Notes under the pieces: generated by a model | Told to the model about the DNA's origin: nothing | Databases searched by the model: none | What the model saw: the letters and a program-made list of their open reading frames with translations, nothing else | In this document: piece after piece, positions 22,571-34,430 of the stretch | Position numbering within the stretch: position 1 is the first letter of the stretch | How the letters are laid out: every line of letters starts with the position of its first letter | Program-made: the position numbers and the translations under genes | Assembly: GCF_014356525.2 (NCBI RefSeq) | Contig: NC_052515.1 | Span: forward strand, 25,284,065 to 25,348,064 | Length of the DNA stretch: 64,000 nt | Reading direction: 5' to 3' | Origin: Nilaparvata lugens | Taxonomy: Eukaryota > Arthropoda > Insecta > Hemiptera > Delphacidae

Positions 22571-22607
22571 ATAATACCAAGAGAGAGAGATGATGAGAGA
22601 GATTGAT

Positions 22608-22765
22608 TGATTAAGTACTTTATTCATGTAGATTACAATAGATACTGGCTTATACACTTATATACAATAGCTTACAATACAGCAAAATTGTAGATGAATT
22701 TACAAAATATAAACTAAGAAAATAATTAATTAGCTGTATATGATATGAAAAAAAAGCAATTTGTA
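22608..22765 (-). repeat. LINE 3' UTR, copy 2 (minus)
   Basis: The same element end as 22281-22570, about 330 bp away in the same orientation. Shared words are ACTGGCTTATACA and ATACAATAGCTTACAATACAGC. It abuts the long (GA)n tract. Confidence 0.75.
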
Positions 22766-22776
22766 ATAACTTTCAT

Positions 22777-23040
<264 letters not shown>

Positions 23041-23690
23041 AAAAGGAAAGAGAGAAGAGATAGATAATAGATACTGTTATCAATGGAGAACTGACAAACC
23101 TCTGCTGTCATCTCTGCAATACCACAAATCGAAATCTACTCAATAGATTAGAGCCTGCATTGCAGCAATCAAATGCTTATTTATTCACTGCTTTATATCG
23201 TGGCTTAAATAGATTATTTATTCATCATGATGTATCAACTCCATCTATTCATTCACCAGCTTTCATCTCTGAGATTATTTGCATCCATGTTTAACTAAGC
23301 TTCATTACAATGTTATCTCTTCTCTTATTTATCTTATATCTCAATTCTCCATTCTACATCAATATCTCATTTCATTCAAACTTCAACAATAAGCTTGCCC
23401 TTCAGGAATTATCATGTATTACTTATCTGCTGTATGTAATCATGAATGTTCATCAATTTTCATTTACATACGATATCAATTACCAATGTTGTTGTTGAGA
23501 TACGCGTATTATGATGTATCAATAATGTGGTGATGTATCAACATTATTATGTTTTATAAACATCGTGACTGAGTTTATCTACAAAATTTATCTTGTTTAT
23601 CAATCAACCAACATGTTGAATCAGTAAATGAGTCTGTATTTGCTTAGAGGCTTGTTAATATTCATTTATCTATTGTCTTTTTTCTTTATA
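23041..23690. other. No recognised feature
   Basis: AT-rich, with one small ORF (23310-23498) lacking a recognisable domain. Confidence 0.4.
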
Positions 23691-24244
23691 GTCCAGGCAA
23701 CGAATGCTCAAATAAAAGTATAGAGGGAAAAGTTTGGAACACAAAGTTCACTCTCTACACTGAAATCGCTGTAACAGTCGTACGGAAATGCGTAAAATAG
23801 TGAGAATATACATCAAATAGAAGATAATTTGATGCTTCATCAGCTCATAATCAGCACGGATTTTTTCCATCAATCTTTCAAAATATATAAGGTCAAAAAT
23901 ATGAAAAACTTGAAGGCAGAAGTGTTTTTTCAAAAAATGTTTCACCTTCGAGGGCGGATATCTCAGAAACTATGAGAGATATGGAAAAAATGTAAGGGAA
24001 AAAACTTTTTGGTAATTTTGTGAGCATCAGTTTTGGAAGAGACATTAATGTTCATAAAATGCATAGTTTCCGAGATATATGCGAAAAATGAGAAATGGTA
24101 CTTTCAAACCACCCCCAGCCCTTTAGCACAGGGGGTAGGGGTGAGGACTTTTGATATGTTAATCCTCTAACTATCATTAAAAGAGCTGTGGAGTTGAAAA
24201 TTGTGTTCCAAACTTTTCCCTCTATAATCTTTCGTTGACTGGAC
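23691..24244. mobile_element. 554-bp TIR element
   Basis: Begins GTCCAGGCAACGAA and ends TTCGTTGACTGGAC. The inverted ends continue inward through TATAGAGGGAAAAGTTTGGAACACAA and its complement. The outermost matching flank is TA, compatible with a Tc1/mariner-like duplication but not proof. No transposase. Confidence 0.75.
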
Positions 24245-24299
24245 TATTAGGGCTACTTTTAATATGAATGAGAATATAAATCTGAGTAGGCCTTCCCTT

Positions 24300-24400
24300 T
24301 TGAATTATTTTACACGACATGTTTCGGCTACTAATGCCATTTTCAAGTACTTGAAGCCTGAACATGTCGTGTCAAAATGATTCAAAAGGGTACTCAGATA
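24300..24400. repeat. Short hairpin repeat
   Basis: CACGACATGTTTCGG and CTGAACATGTCGTG pair around GCCATTTTCAAGTACTTGAA. Confidence 0.5.
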
Positions 24401-24500
24401 CATTTATCTATTTATGAAAACATAGAAGCAAATAGGCTTTATCACAACAATTGCTCTTATAGCACAATATGATTTATTTTACATAATTAAGAATATTAAA

Positions 24501-25155
24501 AATCTTGTGTGGCGCGCTCACACAACTTTCCTTGCCGTTATAAAAATTAATCAACTGACGTTAGTGTTCCCGCGCAACTCAAGTCTACTATTTAAAGATC
24601 TAAGCCAGCTGGTGACAGGACCATAATGCTGCAGACACACGAAGTTTGCTATCTCTTCATAGTGAATGATTTAATAGAATCAACAGTTACCAACCGTTAG
24701 CAATTTAATAATCTTATTTTCTAGAACATCGAGCTTATTTTCAATTTTAGGGGAAAATGTTACTGAACATTAATTGTAGAGATTTTCATTCTCAATCTTT
24801 ACCACTTAAAATTTTTTGTTTAAACTGTATCTGAAGCCTGATAGTTGAGAATCTAAAATTAAACTTTGCATAGATGGGGCGCAGCTCCTGAAATTTTTAC
24901 AGATATGGGACTTGTGATAGTTGATAGAGCTTATCAATGACTATTTTAGGTATGAATTCGATCAAAATCGTTGAAGCCGTTTTCGAGAAAATCGCGAAAA
25001 ATCCTGTTTTTGACAACATTTACGCCATTTTAGCCGCAACCACTTTTTTGGACTCAGGGAACCTTGAAACGTATAGAAATTTAGAAATTGGGGTACCTCA
25101 ATTATTTCGGAAAGCAAATACTTCCCTTACCTATGGTAATAGGGCAAAGAAAGTA
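24501..25155 (-). mobile_element. ~0.85-kb dispersed repeat R, copy B (minus)
   Basis: Reverse copy of the repeat at 36763-37597. It runs from TGTGTGGCGCGCTCACACAAC to CTATGGTAATAGGGCAAAGAAAGT and lacks the TG tract. The plus ORF 24937-25179 is a translation of its conserved block. Confidence 0.85.
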
Positions 25156-25802
25156 AAAATAAAATTGATACACTATTGAAATCCAAACACTACTGTAGAA
25201 CTACACCGCAATACACGATGCAAAATAGTGAATAAATAAATACTACAGATGCAATGATAAATGTATATGATTTAATTAAAAAACTACTGTGGAACATGTA
25301 GAATACAAACTACGTCAGTACTAGTTGCAATACTACACAAATTTTAATTAACGACAAGAACATGAGTGTGAGTATAAAAAGATGAGAGAAATCAAGCTGC
25401 AAGTGATCGCTACCAATGTCTTCTTGAGGAACATCATATTCTTATAAGCTTCACATCTTAATCATCAAATTATATTATGATTGTGAAGTTAACCCAATGT
25501 ATTTCCAGGGCAATATTTGGCAATCTGGTGACCCTAGGCCCAATTTTTTTCCCACCCCGACTCTGGTTGAAGTGTTAAATGTTTCACCTGAAAACATTAA
25601 AAAATCTTTATAATCTATGATAAGTTCGTAGTATGTTAATTGAATATTAACATGATGATATTGATTGATGTATTTGGTGTTCGTTATAGAGCTTGTATAC
25701 TATTTCACGATCTAGCTTCAAATTTTTGTAAAAAATCTGAAATAATATATTGGCTTTCTAATAAATGATGTTTGAGTGGTAGAGTGGACATTGCTGTCCA
25801 AA
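25156..25802. other. No recognised feature
   Basis: AT-rich. Near 25767 it shares TGAGTGGTAGAGTG..CAAACTTC with 13925-13968. Confidence 0.35.
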
Positions 25803-26489
25803 CTTCTCCACATGAACAAATAACTAGTAGTTCTGTGAACAGTAGACCTCGCGCTCAGTAAGTTACATTGACCTGTTGTTATGTTTTCTCAAAAATTAAT
25901 AAATAATCTATCATAATTTAAAATGTCTAGAAAAAATCCTAAATAAATATAGAGCTTTCTGTCCTATCGTACCTTGACGTGTTGTCCCGGAATGTGAGTG
26001 TGAGCGCTGTTATCAGATCTGGCTGCAACTGTCTACAACGTTGATGGAAAGATACATTTTCAAGATGTTCGATGTTTTTGAACGGGTAGTATCATAAATA
26101 GTCTACTGTCTACTAACGTTGATGGAAAGATACATTTTCAAGATGTTCGATGTTTTTGGACGGGTATTATTATAGTCCACTAGACAGCTGATTTATGATG
26201 AATAAATTATTCTATAGTCTGATTTTTACTCCAATATTGGCGTATGAAGGAGGCTCCTTTATCCTGTTATATTATCCTTGAAATGCAAAATTTCCAAAAA
26301 CCTTGTATATACGTCGACGCGCAATTCAAAAAGGGACATACCTGTCAAATTTCATGAAAATCTATTACCGCGTTTCGCCGTAAATGCGGAACATATAAAC
26401 ATTTGAACATTGAAACATTTTAACATTTAAGCATTGAGAGAAATGCCAAACCGTCCACTTGAATCTCAGACCTCACTTCACTCGGTCAA
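25803..26489 (+). repeat. Dispersed repeat E, copy 2
   Basis: Full-length relative of 1210-1836 with a single 3' half. It contains a local 60-bp duplication (AACGTTGATGGAAAGATACA near 26037 and 26115) and ends CACTTCACTCGGTCAA. Confidence 0.75.
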
Positions 26490-26794
26490 AAAGTCATTCT
26501 ATCCCCAATATATCCCAATCTCATTCTAGAATCAAATTCTCTGATCCCGTCGTCGGAGATCCTGGAGAAAGATATGAGACTTTATACTCCAAAACTATTC
26601 TAAGTTGAAACTTGTCTAAATTTTACATCAGGGCAGGGCACTGTTCGATGGGAAAATACAAACACAGACAGGAAGGTTTAAATCTGTGATACAGGCTAAT
26701 ATTTTAGTAATTTTCCATTCTAATAACCAGATGAATACTATTATTTTCAATAAAATTGGTAGAATTTATGGTGATGTGAAATCTCTCCATAATA

Positions 26795-26982
26795 AGAAAA
26801 CAAAGATATTGTCAAATTTTACTATAAATGTATTAAAAACTTTAAAACAGTACCATGGTTTCACGTTTACCAACGCATCATCAGCTGTACTGAGGTACCA
26901 GTACCAGTAAACGTGAAACCATGGTACTGTTTTAAAGTTTTTAATACATTTTTAGTGAAATTTGACGATATCTTTGTTTTCT
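26795..26982. repeat. 76-bp-arm palindrome
   Basis: Arms 26795-26870 and 26907-26982 pair at nearly every position around a 36-base loop. The outer ends read AGAAAACAAAGATAT and ATATCTTTGTTTTCT. Homologous minus- and plus-strand ORFs across it exist only because it is a palindrome. Confidence 0.88.
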
Positions 26983-27299
26983 CACTATTATTTTCAGTTT
27001 GTATTATCTCATGTGATAGACCCCAGATAGAGCTCCTCCCAAATAAAGAATCAAGTCTCAAAGGTGGATCGAAAAGTATGTGTTGGAGCAACAGTATTTC
27101 ATTAATGACTGACTATTTGATATACTTTGACGTCTAGTGACATAATTTCAATCGAATTAATGGAATCCGATTACAGCCACTAAATTCGAAGTAATTGACT
27201 CAGAAACTATCTACGTCCATAGCTGGCAACTATAAAGCAGGCCTAATTGCAGCGCCTCACATAAACCTGCCACTCTCAGAAGGCCAGTTTATGAGCGTT

Positions 27300-27540
27300 G
27301 CTGAGTGCTCCCAGTGACCCTCTCACACACTCTCTAACTCTCTCTCTCTTTTCAACTCTCTCTTTCTCTTTCCTACACACACACTCTCTCTCTCTATCCA
27401 ACTTTCTCAATCACTCGTTTTCCCAGACTATCACTCTTTCTCTCCCTATCATTCTTTCTCTTTCTATCACACTCTCTCTGTCTATCTCTGTCCATCTCTG
27501 TCTATCTCTCACTATCACTCTCTTTCTCTCTGTGCGAAAA
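27300..27540. repeat. TC-rich tract
   Basis: Pyrimidine-rich microsatellite-like DNA on the plus strand; the S/L-rich ORF 27298-27648 is an artefact. Confidence 0.85.
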
Positions 27541-27655
27541 ATATCGTTCGCACCACGGGCAAAAATCTCAATCTTTTCCAATCATCGGCCTACGGCCTCG
27601 GACTTGAAAACCGATTTCGAGCCGGAAAAATCTCATTTTCTGCTCTAGGTGCGAA
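27540..27655 (-). repeat. 'TTCGCACC...GGCCTACGGCC' dispersed repeat
   Basis: Reverse relative of 35387-35530, with a palindromic CGGCCTACGGCC core and flanking TTCCGGCTC-type words. In the other copy it is the left end of a roughly 1-kb insertion. Confidence 0.65.
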
Positions 27656-27817
27656 ATATACTATTTCATATCATATACAGTACAATAATTATTTTCTTAG
27701 TCTATATTACGCAAATTCATCTATAATTTTGCTGTATTGTAAGCTATTGTATATAAGTGTATAAGCCAGTATGTATTGTAATCTACATAAATAAAGTACT
27801 CAATCAATCAATCAATC
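27655..27817 (+). repeat. LINE 3' UTR, copy 3 (plus)
   Basis: Plus-strand copy of 22608-22765, ending ATAAATAAAGTACTCAATCAATCAATC and followed directly by TC repeats. Confidence 0.75.
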
Positions 27818-27907
27818 TCTCTCTTAGTCTCTCTTTCTGTCCCTCTCTATCTCTCAATCACTATGTTTTCCCTCTCTATCACTCTTTCCCTTCCTATCAC
27901 ATAATCT

Positions 27908-27945
<38 letters not shown>

Positions 27946-28559
27946 GAAAATGTTTTTTTCATATATTGATTTATACTTTTTTATCATATTACTTATTTTT
28001 CTATTCGAAATATTATTTCCTTATGTTGTGATGTAGACTAGATACATTAGAATTGTATAGGAGGGAGAGAGGGCCGGCTGCGCCCTAACTTTGCCCTCCA
28101 TGTTAAAATAAAGGCTGCCTATCTATCTATCTCTCTATCATTCTCCCTTTTTCCGCAACACTATCAGCCTCTCTCAGTCTCGCTCTCTCCCATTTTTCCA
28201 CCATCTCTCTCTCAATCACTCTCTCTCCATCTCTCATTCTCTCTCTTCCTATCACACTATCTTACTACTCTCTCTGCCACTCTCTCACTTTCTCACTCTC
28301 TCTCTTTTTCTCGTTCTCTCTCCTCTCTTTATCTCTCTCAGAATTACTCTCTTTCCCTCTCCGTCATTCTATCACTCCCTCTCTATTATTCTCTCCATCT
28401 CTGTCTGTCTCTCTCTACGTCTCCCACTCTTTCACTTTCTCTCTCTCCTCTCTTCATCTCTCTCACAATCGCTCTCTCTAACTCTCCATCACTCTCTTTT
28501 CTCGCTCTCTATCATCCTCTCTCTATCACACTATCCTACTCTCTCTTTATCTCTATCTT

Positions 28560-28597
<38 letters not shown>

Positions 28598-28934
28598 TCT
28601 CTCTGTCACTATATTTCGTATATATTGTAACATACATGAATGAAGCACTAATCTAATCTCTCTCTCACTATCAGTCTGTTCCTTTCTCCATCATTCTTTA
28701 TCTCACTCTCTCTTTATCTCTCAAATACATTTTTTTCAGTCTAAAATATATTCTACTAAATTGAATGAAATTGTTTTTTTTCAAATATTGATTTATACTT
28801 TTTTATCATATTACTTATAATTCTATTCGAAATATTAGTTCCTTATGTTGTGATGTAGATACATTAGAATTGTATAGGAGGGTTAAGTGGGAGAGAGGGC
28901 CGGCTTCGCCCTCCAGGTTAAAATAAAGGCAACC

Positions 28935-28979
<45 letters not shown>

Positions 28980-29100
28980 CTCTCTATCACTCCATCTCAC
29001 TCTCCCAATCACATTTTCCCTCTCTATCACTCTTTCTATATTCTTTCTCTTTCTATCACACTATCTCTCTCTCTATCCTTTCTCTCTGAGGGTCACTGTA
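27818..29100. repeat. TC-rich tract with two LINE 3' ends
   Basis: Long pyrimidine-rich DNA with pure (TC)n at about 27917-27942, 28560-28593 and 28937-28972. Embedded are two direct copies of one LINE-like 3' end, 27947-28135 and 28765-28945. Both contain GAGAGGGCCGGCT(G/T)CGCCC and GTTAAAATAAAGGC and run straight into TC repeats. Confidence 0.8.
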
Positions 29101-29388
29101 ATAGCCCTCAGCACACGAAATTCACCTCACAGGTTGAGTCCTGCTGGAGATGTATAGGCCTGTGAGAGCTGTAGGTGAGGCCTCTTATTGAATCATAAAC
29201 TTTGAGTGCTCCTTGATCGCTATACCTTTCTATCCACACATTCATATATCTATCGATTCCCATCCAGCCTTCTGATTCAGCAGTGGAAGATTCATATGGA
29301 TGTTTAGAGATGAGAGTGTGAGATTTTCAAATCTCATTTATACCACAAAATTGCATATCGTCATGATTTTAATTCACTAAGGGCTGGT
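29101..29388. other. No recognised feature
   Basis: Short interval without identifiable repeats or ORFs. Confidence 0.35.
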
Positions 29389-29989
29389 CTCCGAGCTCGG
29401 GATTTAGCTAAGTTCTAGACTTTAAACAGCTGGAGTCAGAAAATCGGCTTTCCAAAACAGGGCGTAGCCAATACCTACTATTACTTGTAGGCATAAATAA
29501 TAATATATCCAAAGACCTTAACGAGATATATACCCACAATGCCTATGCCTTCCCAATGATAGCTCTTACTTGAAATTATTGAAGGCCACCATTGGGGTAT
29601 TTTAGCACGAGATATTATATCTATATATTTGTAATACTATAGATTACAAAGGCATTGGTATGTAATAATCTTATAGGTTGCCCCCTCAATGGCCGATTTC
29701 AATTCCAAGTACGACACTAGCGCTGCATGTGAGTCTATGCATCTTTAAGGTCTTTGAATATATCTATGCCAGATTTCATCAATTTGTAAAATGTCCATGT
29801 TCCATGTTATAGACCAAGACTTGATATGCTATTACAAATACCGTTTGTCAGAACCGCTCACCATTTCAATTCCTACCAAAATAGAACAATAGACTAAACC
29901 CATTCCTTGACCCCCCCCCATTCTATGACCGCTACAATACATTCAGCGAATCTTGTGAAAAATTATGAAGTAATAGTAGGTATTGGCGT

Positions 29990-30195
29990 AGCACTACCTC
30001 CTAAAAACAAAGCCATAGTGCATTCTGGTGTCGTGAGTACAGGTAGGGCTCCAACACCAATAAAAAATTGTTGATTTCAGGTGATCTGTATCAGCTAGTG
30101 TTTGTATTGGTATAGGAGCCCTACCTGTGCTGACGTTACCATCAACCACCTGTCATGCACTACGGATTTGTTTACGGAGGTAGTGGGCGCAGTCG
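29990..30195. mobile_element. Nested ~200-bp hairpin element
   Basis: Left arm CACTACCTCCTAAAAACAAA...CAGGTAGGGCTCC pairs with right arm GGAGCCCTACCTG...GGAGGTAGTGGG, leaving a loop of about 50 bp. Confidence 0.75.
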
Positions 30196-30277
30196 CAGTG
30201 TTATAACAGTAGTAGCAGTTTTTATTCTCCCATTTCTATAATTAGAGACGTTTTTCTTTGACGAAATTAAACATTCC

Positions 30278-30480
30278 TAAGGCGGGATGCTCACCGGAGA
30301 AACGCATTTCGTGAAGCCCTCTTTCATGTAACTTGTTTCATGCAATCCGTTTCACTCGCGCATGCATACAAAAGAAACGTTCCCTGCTTAATCTTATCAG
30401 TCGATTGCGAGCAACTTTCGTTTCACGTTTCCTGAAACTTTTTTCACGAAACGCGTTTCTCCGGTGTGCATCCCGCCTAA
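30278..30480. mobile_element. Nested 197-bp TIR element (TAA duplication)
   Basis: The body 30281-30477 begins GGCGGGATGCTCACCGGAGA and ends TCTCCGGTGTGCATCCCGCC. TAA flanks it at 30278-30280 and 30478-30480. PIF/Harbinger-like by its TWA duplication. Confidence 0.88.
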
Positions 30481-30724
30481 ATAATTCAAAATAGCTTAAA
30501 CTTTAGACTATTATATCTTTATTTTGTGTTCAATTTTCTAGTTTTTAGAAATTCATTTCAAACGTGACTATGACAATGACTACGAATACGCCCCGTTTTG
30601 GAAAGCGAATTTTCTGACTCCAGCTGTTTAAATTCTAGGACTTGGTTAAATTCCGAGCTCGGAAAACGGCCCTTTATATATAACGATAATACTGATTCAA
30701 GAGAGAGATAGCATATTATTAGAG

Positions 30725-31262
30725 CTGCGTTTGGAAGACCCAGACTCTATCCCAGCAGATTGATATTTGAAGAGATAGATCTACCAACGTTACGTCAAAC
30801 TCATGTGACAAATTTAATTCTTTTTATTAATAAAAATACACTTCAATTCACCCGTCGCACAATCCCTTATAATATAAGGTGAACTGTAGTAAATGCTTTC
30901 AATACTAATTTTACTTCATTAACATCTAGTAGACACCAATTTGAATATCAGTGTAATAAACTAATAATATAAAATTCCAGAGAACTTTATAAAGAATAAA
31001 ATAACAAAAACCAAATTGAGATTATTGAAATCGTGGGTAAAACAAAACTATTATTTTAAAATTGAGAATTGAGTTGGCTGAATCACAAATTTTTGGCAAT
31101 ATCAATTATGTAAAAGTTATTAAAACTCGACAATTTTTATAAGATTTCTTTGTGCATCTTTATTTTGTTTATCAAGTACTTGATTATTGATAAAATTCAA
31201 CATCCATAGATTATCATCCATCAACAGAATTGTATCATTTGTACTGCTGTTATTAGATTAAA
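30725..31262 (+). pseudogene. LINE C-terminal tail and 3' UTR, locus 1
   Basis: The plus strand reads RPRLYPSRLIFEEIDLPTLRQTH, then QFTRRTIPYNIR and a stop, a pattern seen at the C-terminus of Jockey/CR1-like reverse transcriptases. From 30951 it matches 51063-51380, including GGATTATCATCCATC-type words. The 3' UTR is interrupted by an insertion at 31263-31808 and resumes at 31809-31950. Confidence 0.65.
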
Positions 31263-31808
31263 ATAGTTATTTGTGCAACTAGTGCGCAAAGTGACAGTTT
31301 GATGCACCGAAAGAAACGTTTTCGCCCGAGCCGTCGGCGAGGGCGGAATGGTTTCTTGAGTGCAGCAGAGGAACTTTGCGCCCGTATTTCACATTAAATT
31401 TTTCCTACAGTTACCATTGAATATGAAAAGAGGGTAATCATGGGTGAAATTCCCTGAAATCCATCAAATGTTTTTCTGTGTAATTTTATTATCAATAAAA
31501 ACCTTAATTTATTTAAAATTGAATAATAATGTAGTAGTGTTTGAATGAAGGCGGCTGTCACTCATGTCGCTGTCCTCGTTGTCCATTATTATTATAACGT
31601 GCACCACAACTCTATACCACAGTCACTGTTACCAACTTAATTTTGATTTTGCTGCACTGGTGCTCCATATAACCTACTAACTATTTTGCGTTGCCATGTT
31701 GCAAATCTGGAGTGCAGAAAAAAATTTTCCCGCACTAGAGCGGATAAGTGATTCCTTGCGTTCTGTAATCAGTGCTGGAATGGCCACTTTTCAAGGTAAC
31801 TATAGGAA
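31263..31808 (+). mobile_element. Inserted element H, copy 1
   Basis: Absent from the matching LINE 3' UTR at 51377-51385, which fixes its boundaries to within an A-run. Begins TAGTTATTTGTGCAACTAG and ends GGTAACTATAGGAAAAA. It contains a palindromic CGCCCGAGCCG/CGGCGAGGGCG block and GTGCAGAAAAAAATTTTCCCGC. Copy 2 is at 34937-36458. No ORF. Confidence 0.75.
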
Positions 31809-31955
31809 AAATGTATTTCTTATTTTTAGAACTCGTGGCTGGAGCTCAAGGCTTCTTTTTCCAGTCACGCAAAACTATTGTAATTCAATGATTATTTTAT
31901 TTGTGAAAATATTTCCTGTATTTGGCAACAAATTCACTATTCATTAAAAAAAAGA
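31809..31955 (+). repeat. LINE 3' UTR remainder
   Basis: Continues the UTR after the insertion; matches 51385-51530 (CTCGTGGCTGGAG..CAAGGCTTCTTTTTCCAGTC). Confidence 0.75.
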
Positions 31956-32394
31956 AGTTATTCACACAATATCCAAACCATCCACCAAGTCTCAACAGGA
32001 AGAGATTCTTGAGCTGATGGCGAGGATTTTGATGAGGATGAATAATTAATACCATTATTGGAGGGTTTCGAGGAAACAATACGATTATTGATACACTTAA
32101 TTACATTAATCAGAAGATCAATTTCTCCATTAAACTCGACATTTAAAAATGGGTCTACCGTTGTCAGATGAAGATGATGATGATATAAGGTTACCATCTA
32201 CTCTATGCAAGCCTAATGAGCTTTTGACTTATCTTGGAGGGATACAATTCGCTCGCCTCCCCCCTCCCTTCCAACATTACAGCCCCCCCCCACGGGAGCG
32301 CGCAAATTGAAGATGCGAAATTTTCCCCGAGGGCGATTTTAGTGCAACCAGCACGTCATTATGAAATTTAATCTGGAAGAAGGATCTTGTAGCT
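31956..32394. other. No recognised feature
   Basis: Includes a (GAT)n-like patch near 32168 and a C-run at about 32283. No gene seen. Confidence 0.4.
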
Positions 32395-33590
32395 GCTGAA
32401 AGAAAGAGAGAGAATTAATGAGAGTGACATGGGAGGGGAAGGAGTGAGAGGGAGTGAGTAATAAGAAGTGTTTCTAATGAGAAAGTGAGTGTGTGTGTGG
32501 AAGGAGAATTTGAGAGAGTTGGTGATATAAGGGGAGAGATAGAGAAAGATGCAGTGAGGGTGATAGTAAGAGTGAAAGATTGTAAGAATTAGAGAGAGGA
32601 GACAAAAGAAAGATGGAGAGTGAGGAGGAAAGGAAAAATGTGAGTGAGAGAGAGTTGAAAAGGGAGAGAATGAAAGGGAGATAGCGAACGATAGAAGACA
32701 GAAAAAGAGAGGATGAGTGGGTGAGGGAAGTGAGATTGAGACATATAGAGAGTAATAGATTAGATTAGATTAGATAGATAGTGAGAAGAGAGAGAGAGAG
32801 AATGAAGTGTAATAGAGAGATAGATAGACACTGAGATAGATAGAAGAAAGCGAAAGATGAATAGATGGATAAATGCCTTTTATTTCCATCATTAAAAGTG
32901 ATGTGGGCGATTGAGAGAGAAAATGAAGAATAGATAGAGAGAGAGGAATAGAGAATTGAAGAGGTAGAAAGAGGGAGAATATGTGAGTTGGATAGTAAAG
33001 GGTTGAATTCAAAAGAGAGGAGAGATAATGAAAGATAGTGAAAATGTTAGTGAGATGGTAAGTGAGAGATAGAAATGGAAAGATAAATAGATATATAGAA
33101 GGAGAGAGATAGAGAGATCGATGTTGATTGATTTTTCTCCTATAGATTGATTGATTATATGCCTTTTTTAGGGCGGAGTTAGGACTCCTGGTCCTCTCTG
33201 CCACACAAACCTTAACCCTTAGAGAGATAGAAAGCAAGAAAGAGGGAGATAGAGTATATAAAAGGGTGTGAAAGGTAAGATGCAATTAACTTGTGCAAGA
33301 ATCAGCCACCCGTTTCTAATCGGTACTTGTAATGGTTGGTGGGGGGGGGGATGAAGTACTTGCAACTTGAGAGGTTCAATGTTGATGTTGGAAATATTAA
33401 GAGATCGGATGAGTGGTAGAAGGAGAAGAAGAGAGAGATAAATTAGATAAATTAGGGATGTGAGGTAAATTAGGAATTGAAGGAATAGGAGGAAGAGAAT
33501 GAAAAGAGAATGATATGAGAAGGAGAATGAAAGGAAATGGCCATCATGACTGAGGAGTAAGAGAAAGAGGAGAGGGGAGAAAACTAATAG
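32395..33590. repeat. GA-rich low-complexity tract
   Basis: Purine-rich on the plus strand throughout. A minus-strand LINE tail lies at 33130-33225 (GGGCGGAGTTAGGACTCC, the complement of the segment near 21450). Long minus-strand ORFs (32770-33285, 33219-33605) are low-complexity S/L/I artefacts. Confidence 0.85.
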
Positions 33591-33884
33591 AATATTCATT
33601 TTCAATCCTGAACATTAATTTATTATTAAATCATGAAAAGATATAATTTCTCAGTAAATTTTGAATATATACTATAATTTAGATAAAGAAGGAACAACTA
33701 TTAATATTATGTCAGATAGAGCGGATATTAATATTACATCGATCCAGCGTTAGATAGCATCTGTAGCGATGGATAGTGCGGAAAGAAATGAGGCAACTAT
33801 GCCGTCTTATCATTTCCACTGACTCTATTAAATTAATCTCACTGAACATAAATCGATGGAGTTTCAACAACTCATAAGATATTT
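33591..33884. other. AT-rich spacer
   Basis: No recognised feature. Confidence 0.35.
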
Positions 33885-34045
33885 ATCTCGGGCCACTCCC
33901 GTGTTTCGAATGGGCACGTTAAGTCATCGGTCCCGGCTGCCTTAAAAAAACAGTCGTTAGGTCATGTCAGAGGCCCTGAAATTTATCAGGTGCGACCTAA
34001 AAAATCTGACACCAGACCTGAGCCAGCCAGGTCACACGATATCAT
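33885..34045 (+). mobile_element. SINE body, partial copy (plus)
   Basis: Matches the 3' body of the SINE at 34190-34430 in opposite orientation: CGGTCCCGGCTGCC, GGTCATGTCAGAGGCCCTGA and GACCTGAGCCAGCCAGGTCA. The tRNA-like head is lost or replaced, leaving a GGGCCACTCCCGTG stub. Confidence 0.75.
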
Positions 34046-34189
34046 TATTATTTCAACAACTAATAAATGTCTATTCTTAGAGAGGTTATAGAGTGAACAC
34101 TTGAAGAAGTTTCATTCCATTAACACACTTGAAGAAATAGAATATAGAAGTAGGAAGTAGGATACTCTAGACTATAATAATAATAGACT

Positions 34190-34430
34190 ATCGTGTGACC
34201 TGGTTGGCTCAGGTCTGGTGTCAGAGTTTTCAGGTCGCAACTGATCAATTTCAGGGCCTCTGACATGACCTAACGACTGCTTTTTAGGCAGCCGGGACCG
34301 ACGGCTTAACGTGTCCATCCAAAACACGGAAGTTGCACGAGAAAAATATCTTGTCCGGGCTGGGATTCGAACCCGGGCCTTTGGATTACAAAGCCAGCAT
34401 CCAATCCACTCGACTACGGCCACTCCACTT
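34190..34430 (-). mobile_element. tRNA-derived SINE (minus)
   Basis: On the minus strand the head (about 34430 to 34350) is tRNA-like. It has GGCCGTAGTCGAGTGG (A box), a TTTGTAA loop with TGT at the anticodon position, and a perfect B box GGTTCGAATCC. The body contains GGTCATGTCAGAGGCCCTGA and GACACCAGACCTGAGCC. Best read as a threonine-tRNA-like SINE and not a working tRNA. The ORF 34172-34468 only reads through it. Confidence 0.85.

Larger units (their letters stand above)
29389..30673. mobile_element. 1.3-kb TIR element containing nested hairpins
   Basis: Inverted ends of about 85 bp. Left: GGGCTGGTCTCCGAGCTCGG through CAGCTGGAGTCAGAAAAT. Right: the complement, ending CCGAGCTCGGAAAACGGCCC. 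Inside is an inverted pair around CCAATACCTACTATTACT (about 29470 and 29975), a roughly 200-bp hairpin (29990-30195), and a 197-bp TIR element (30281-30477). No transposase ORF. The target duplication is not clear. Confidence 0.8.

Noticed and set aside
34350..34430. Functional threonine tRNA gene
   Set aside because: A and B boxes are good, but the head continues into a SINE body shared with 33885-34045, and the acceptor stem does not pair convincingly.
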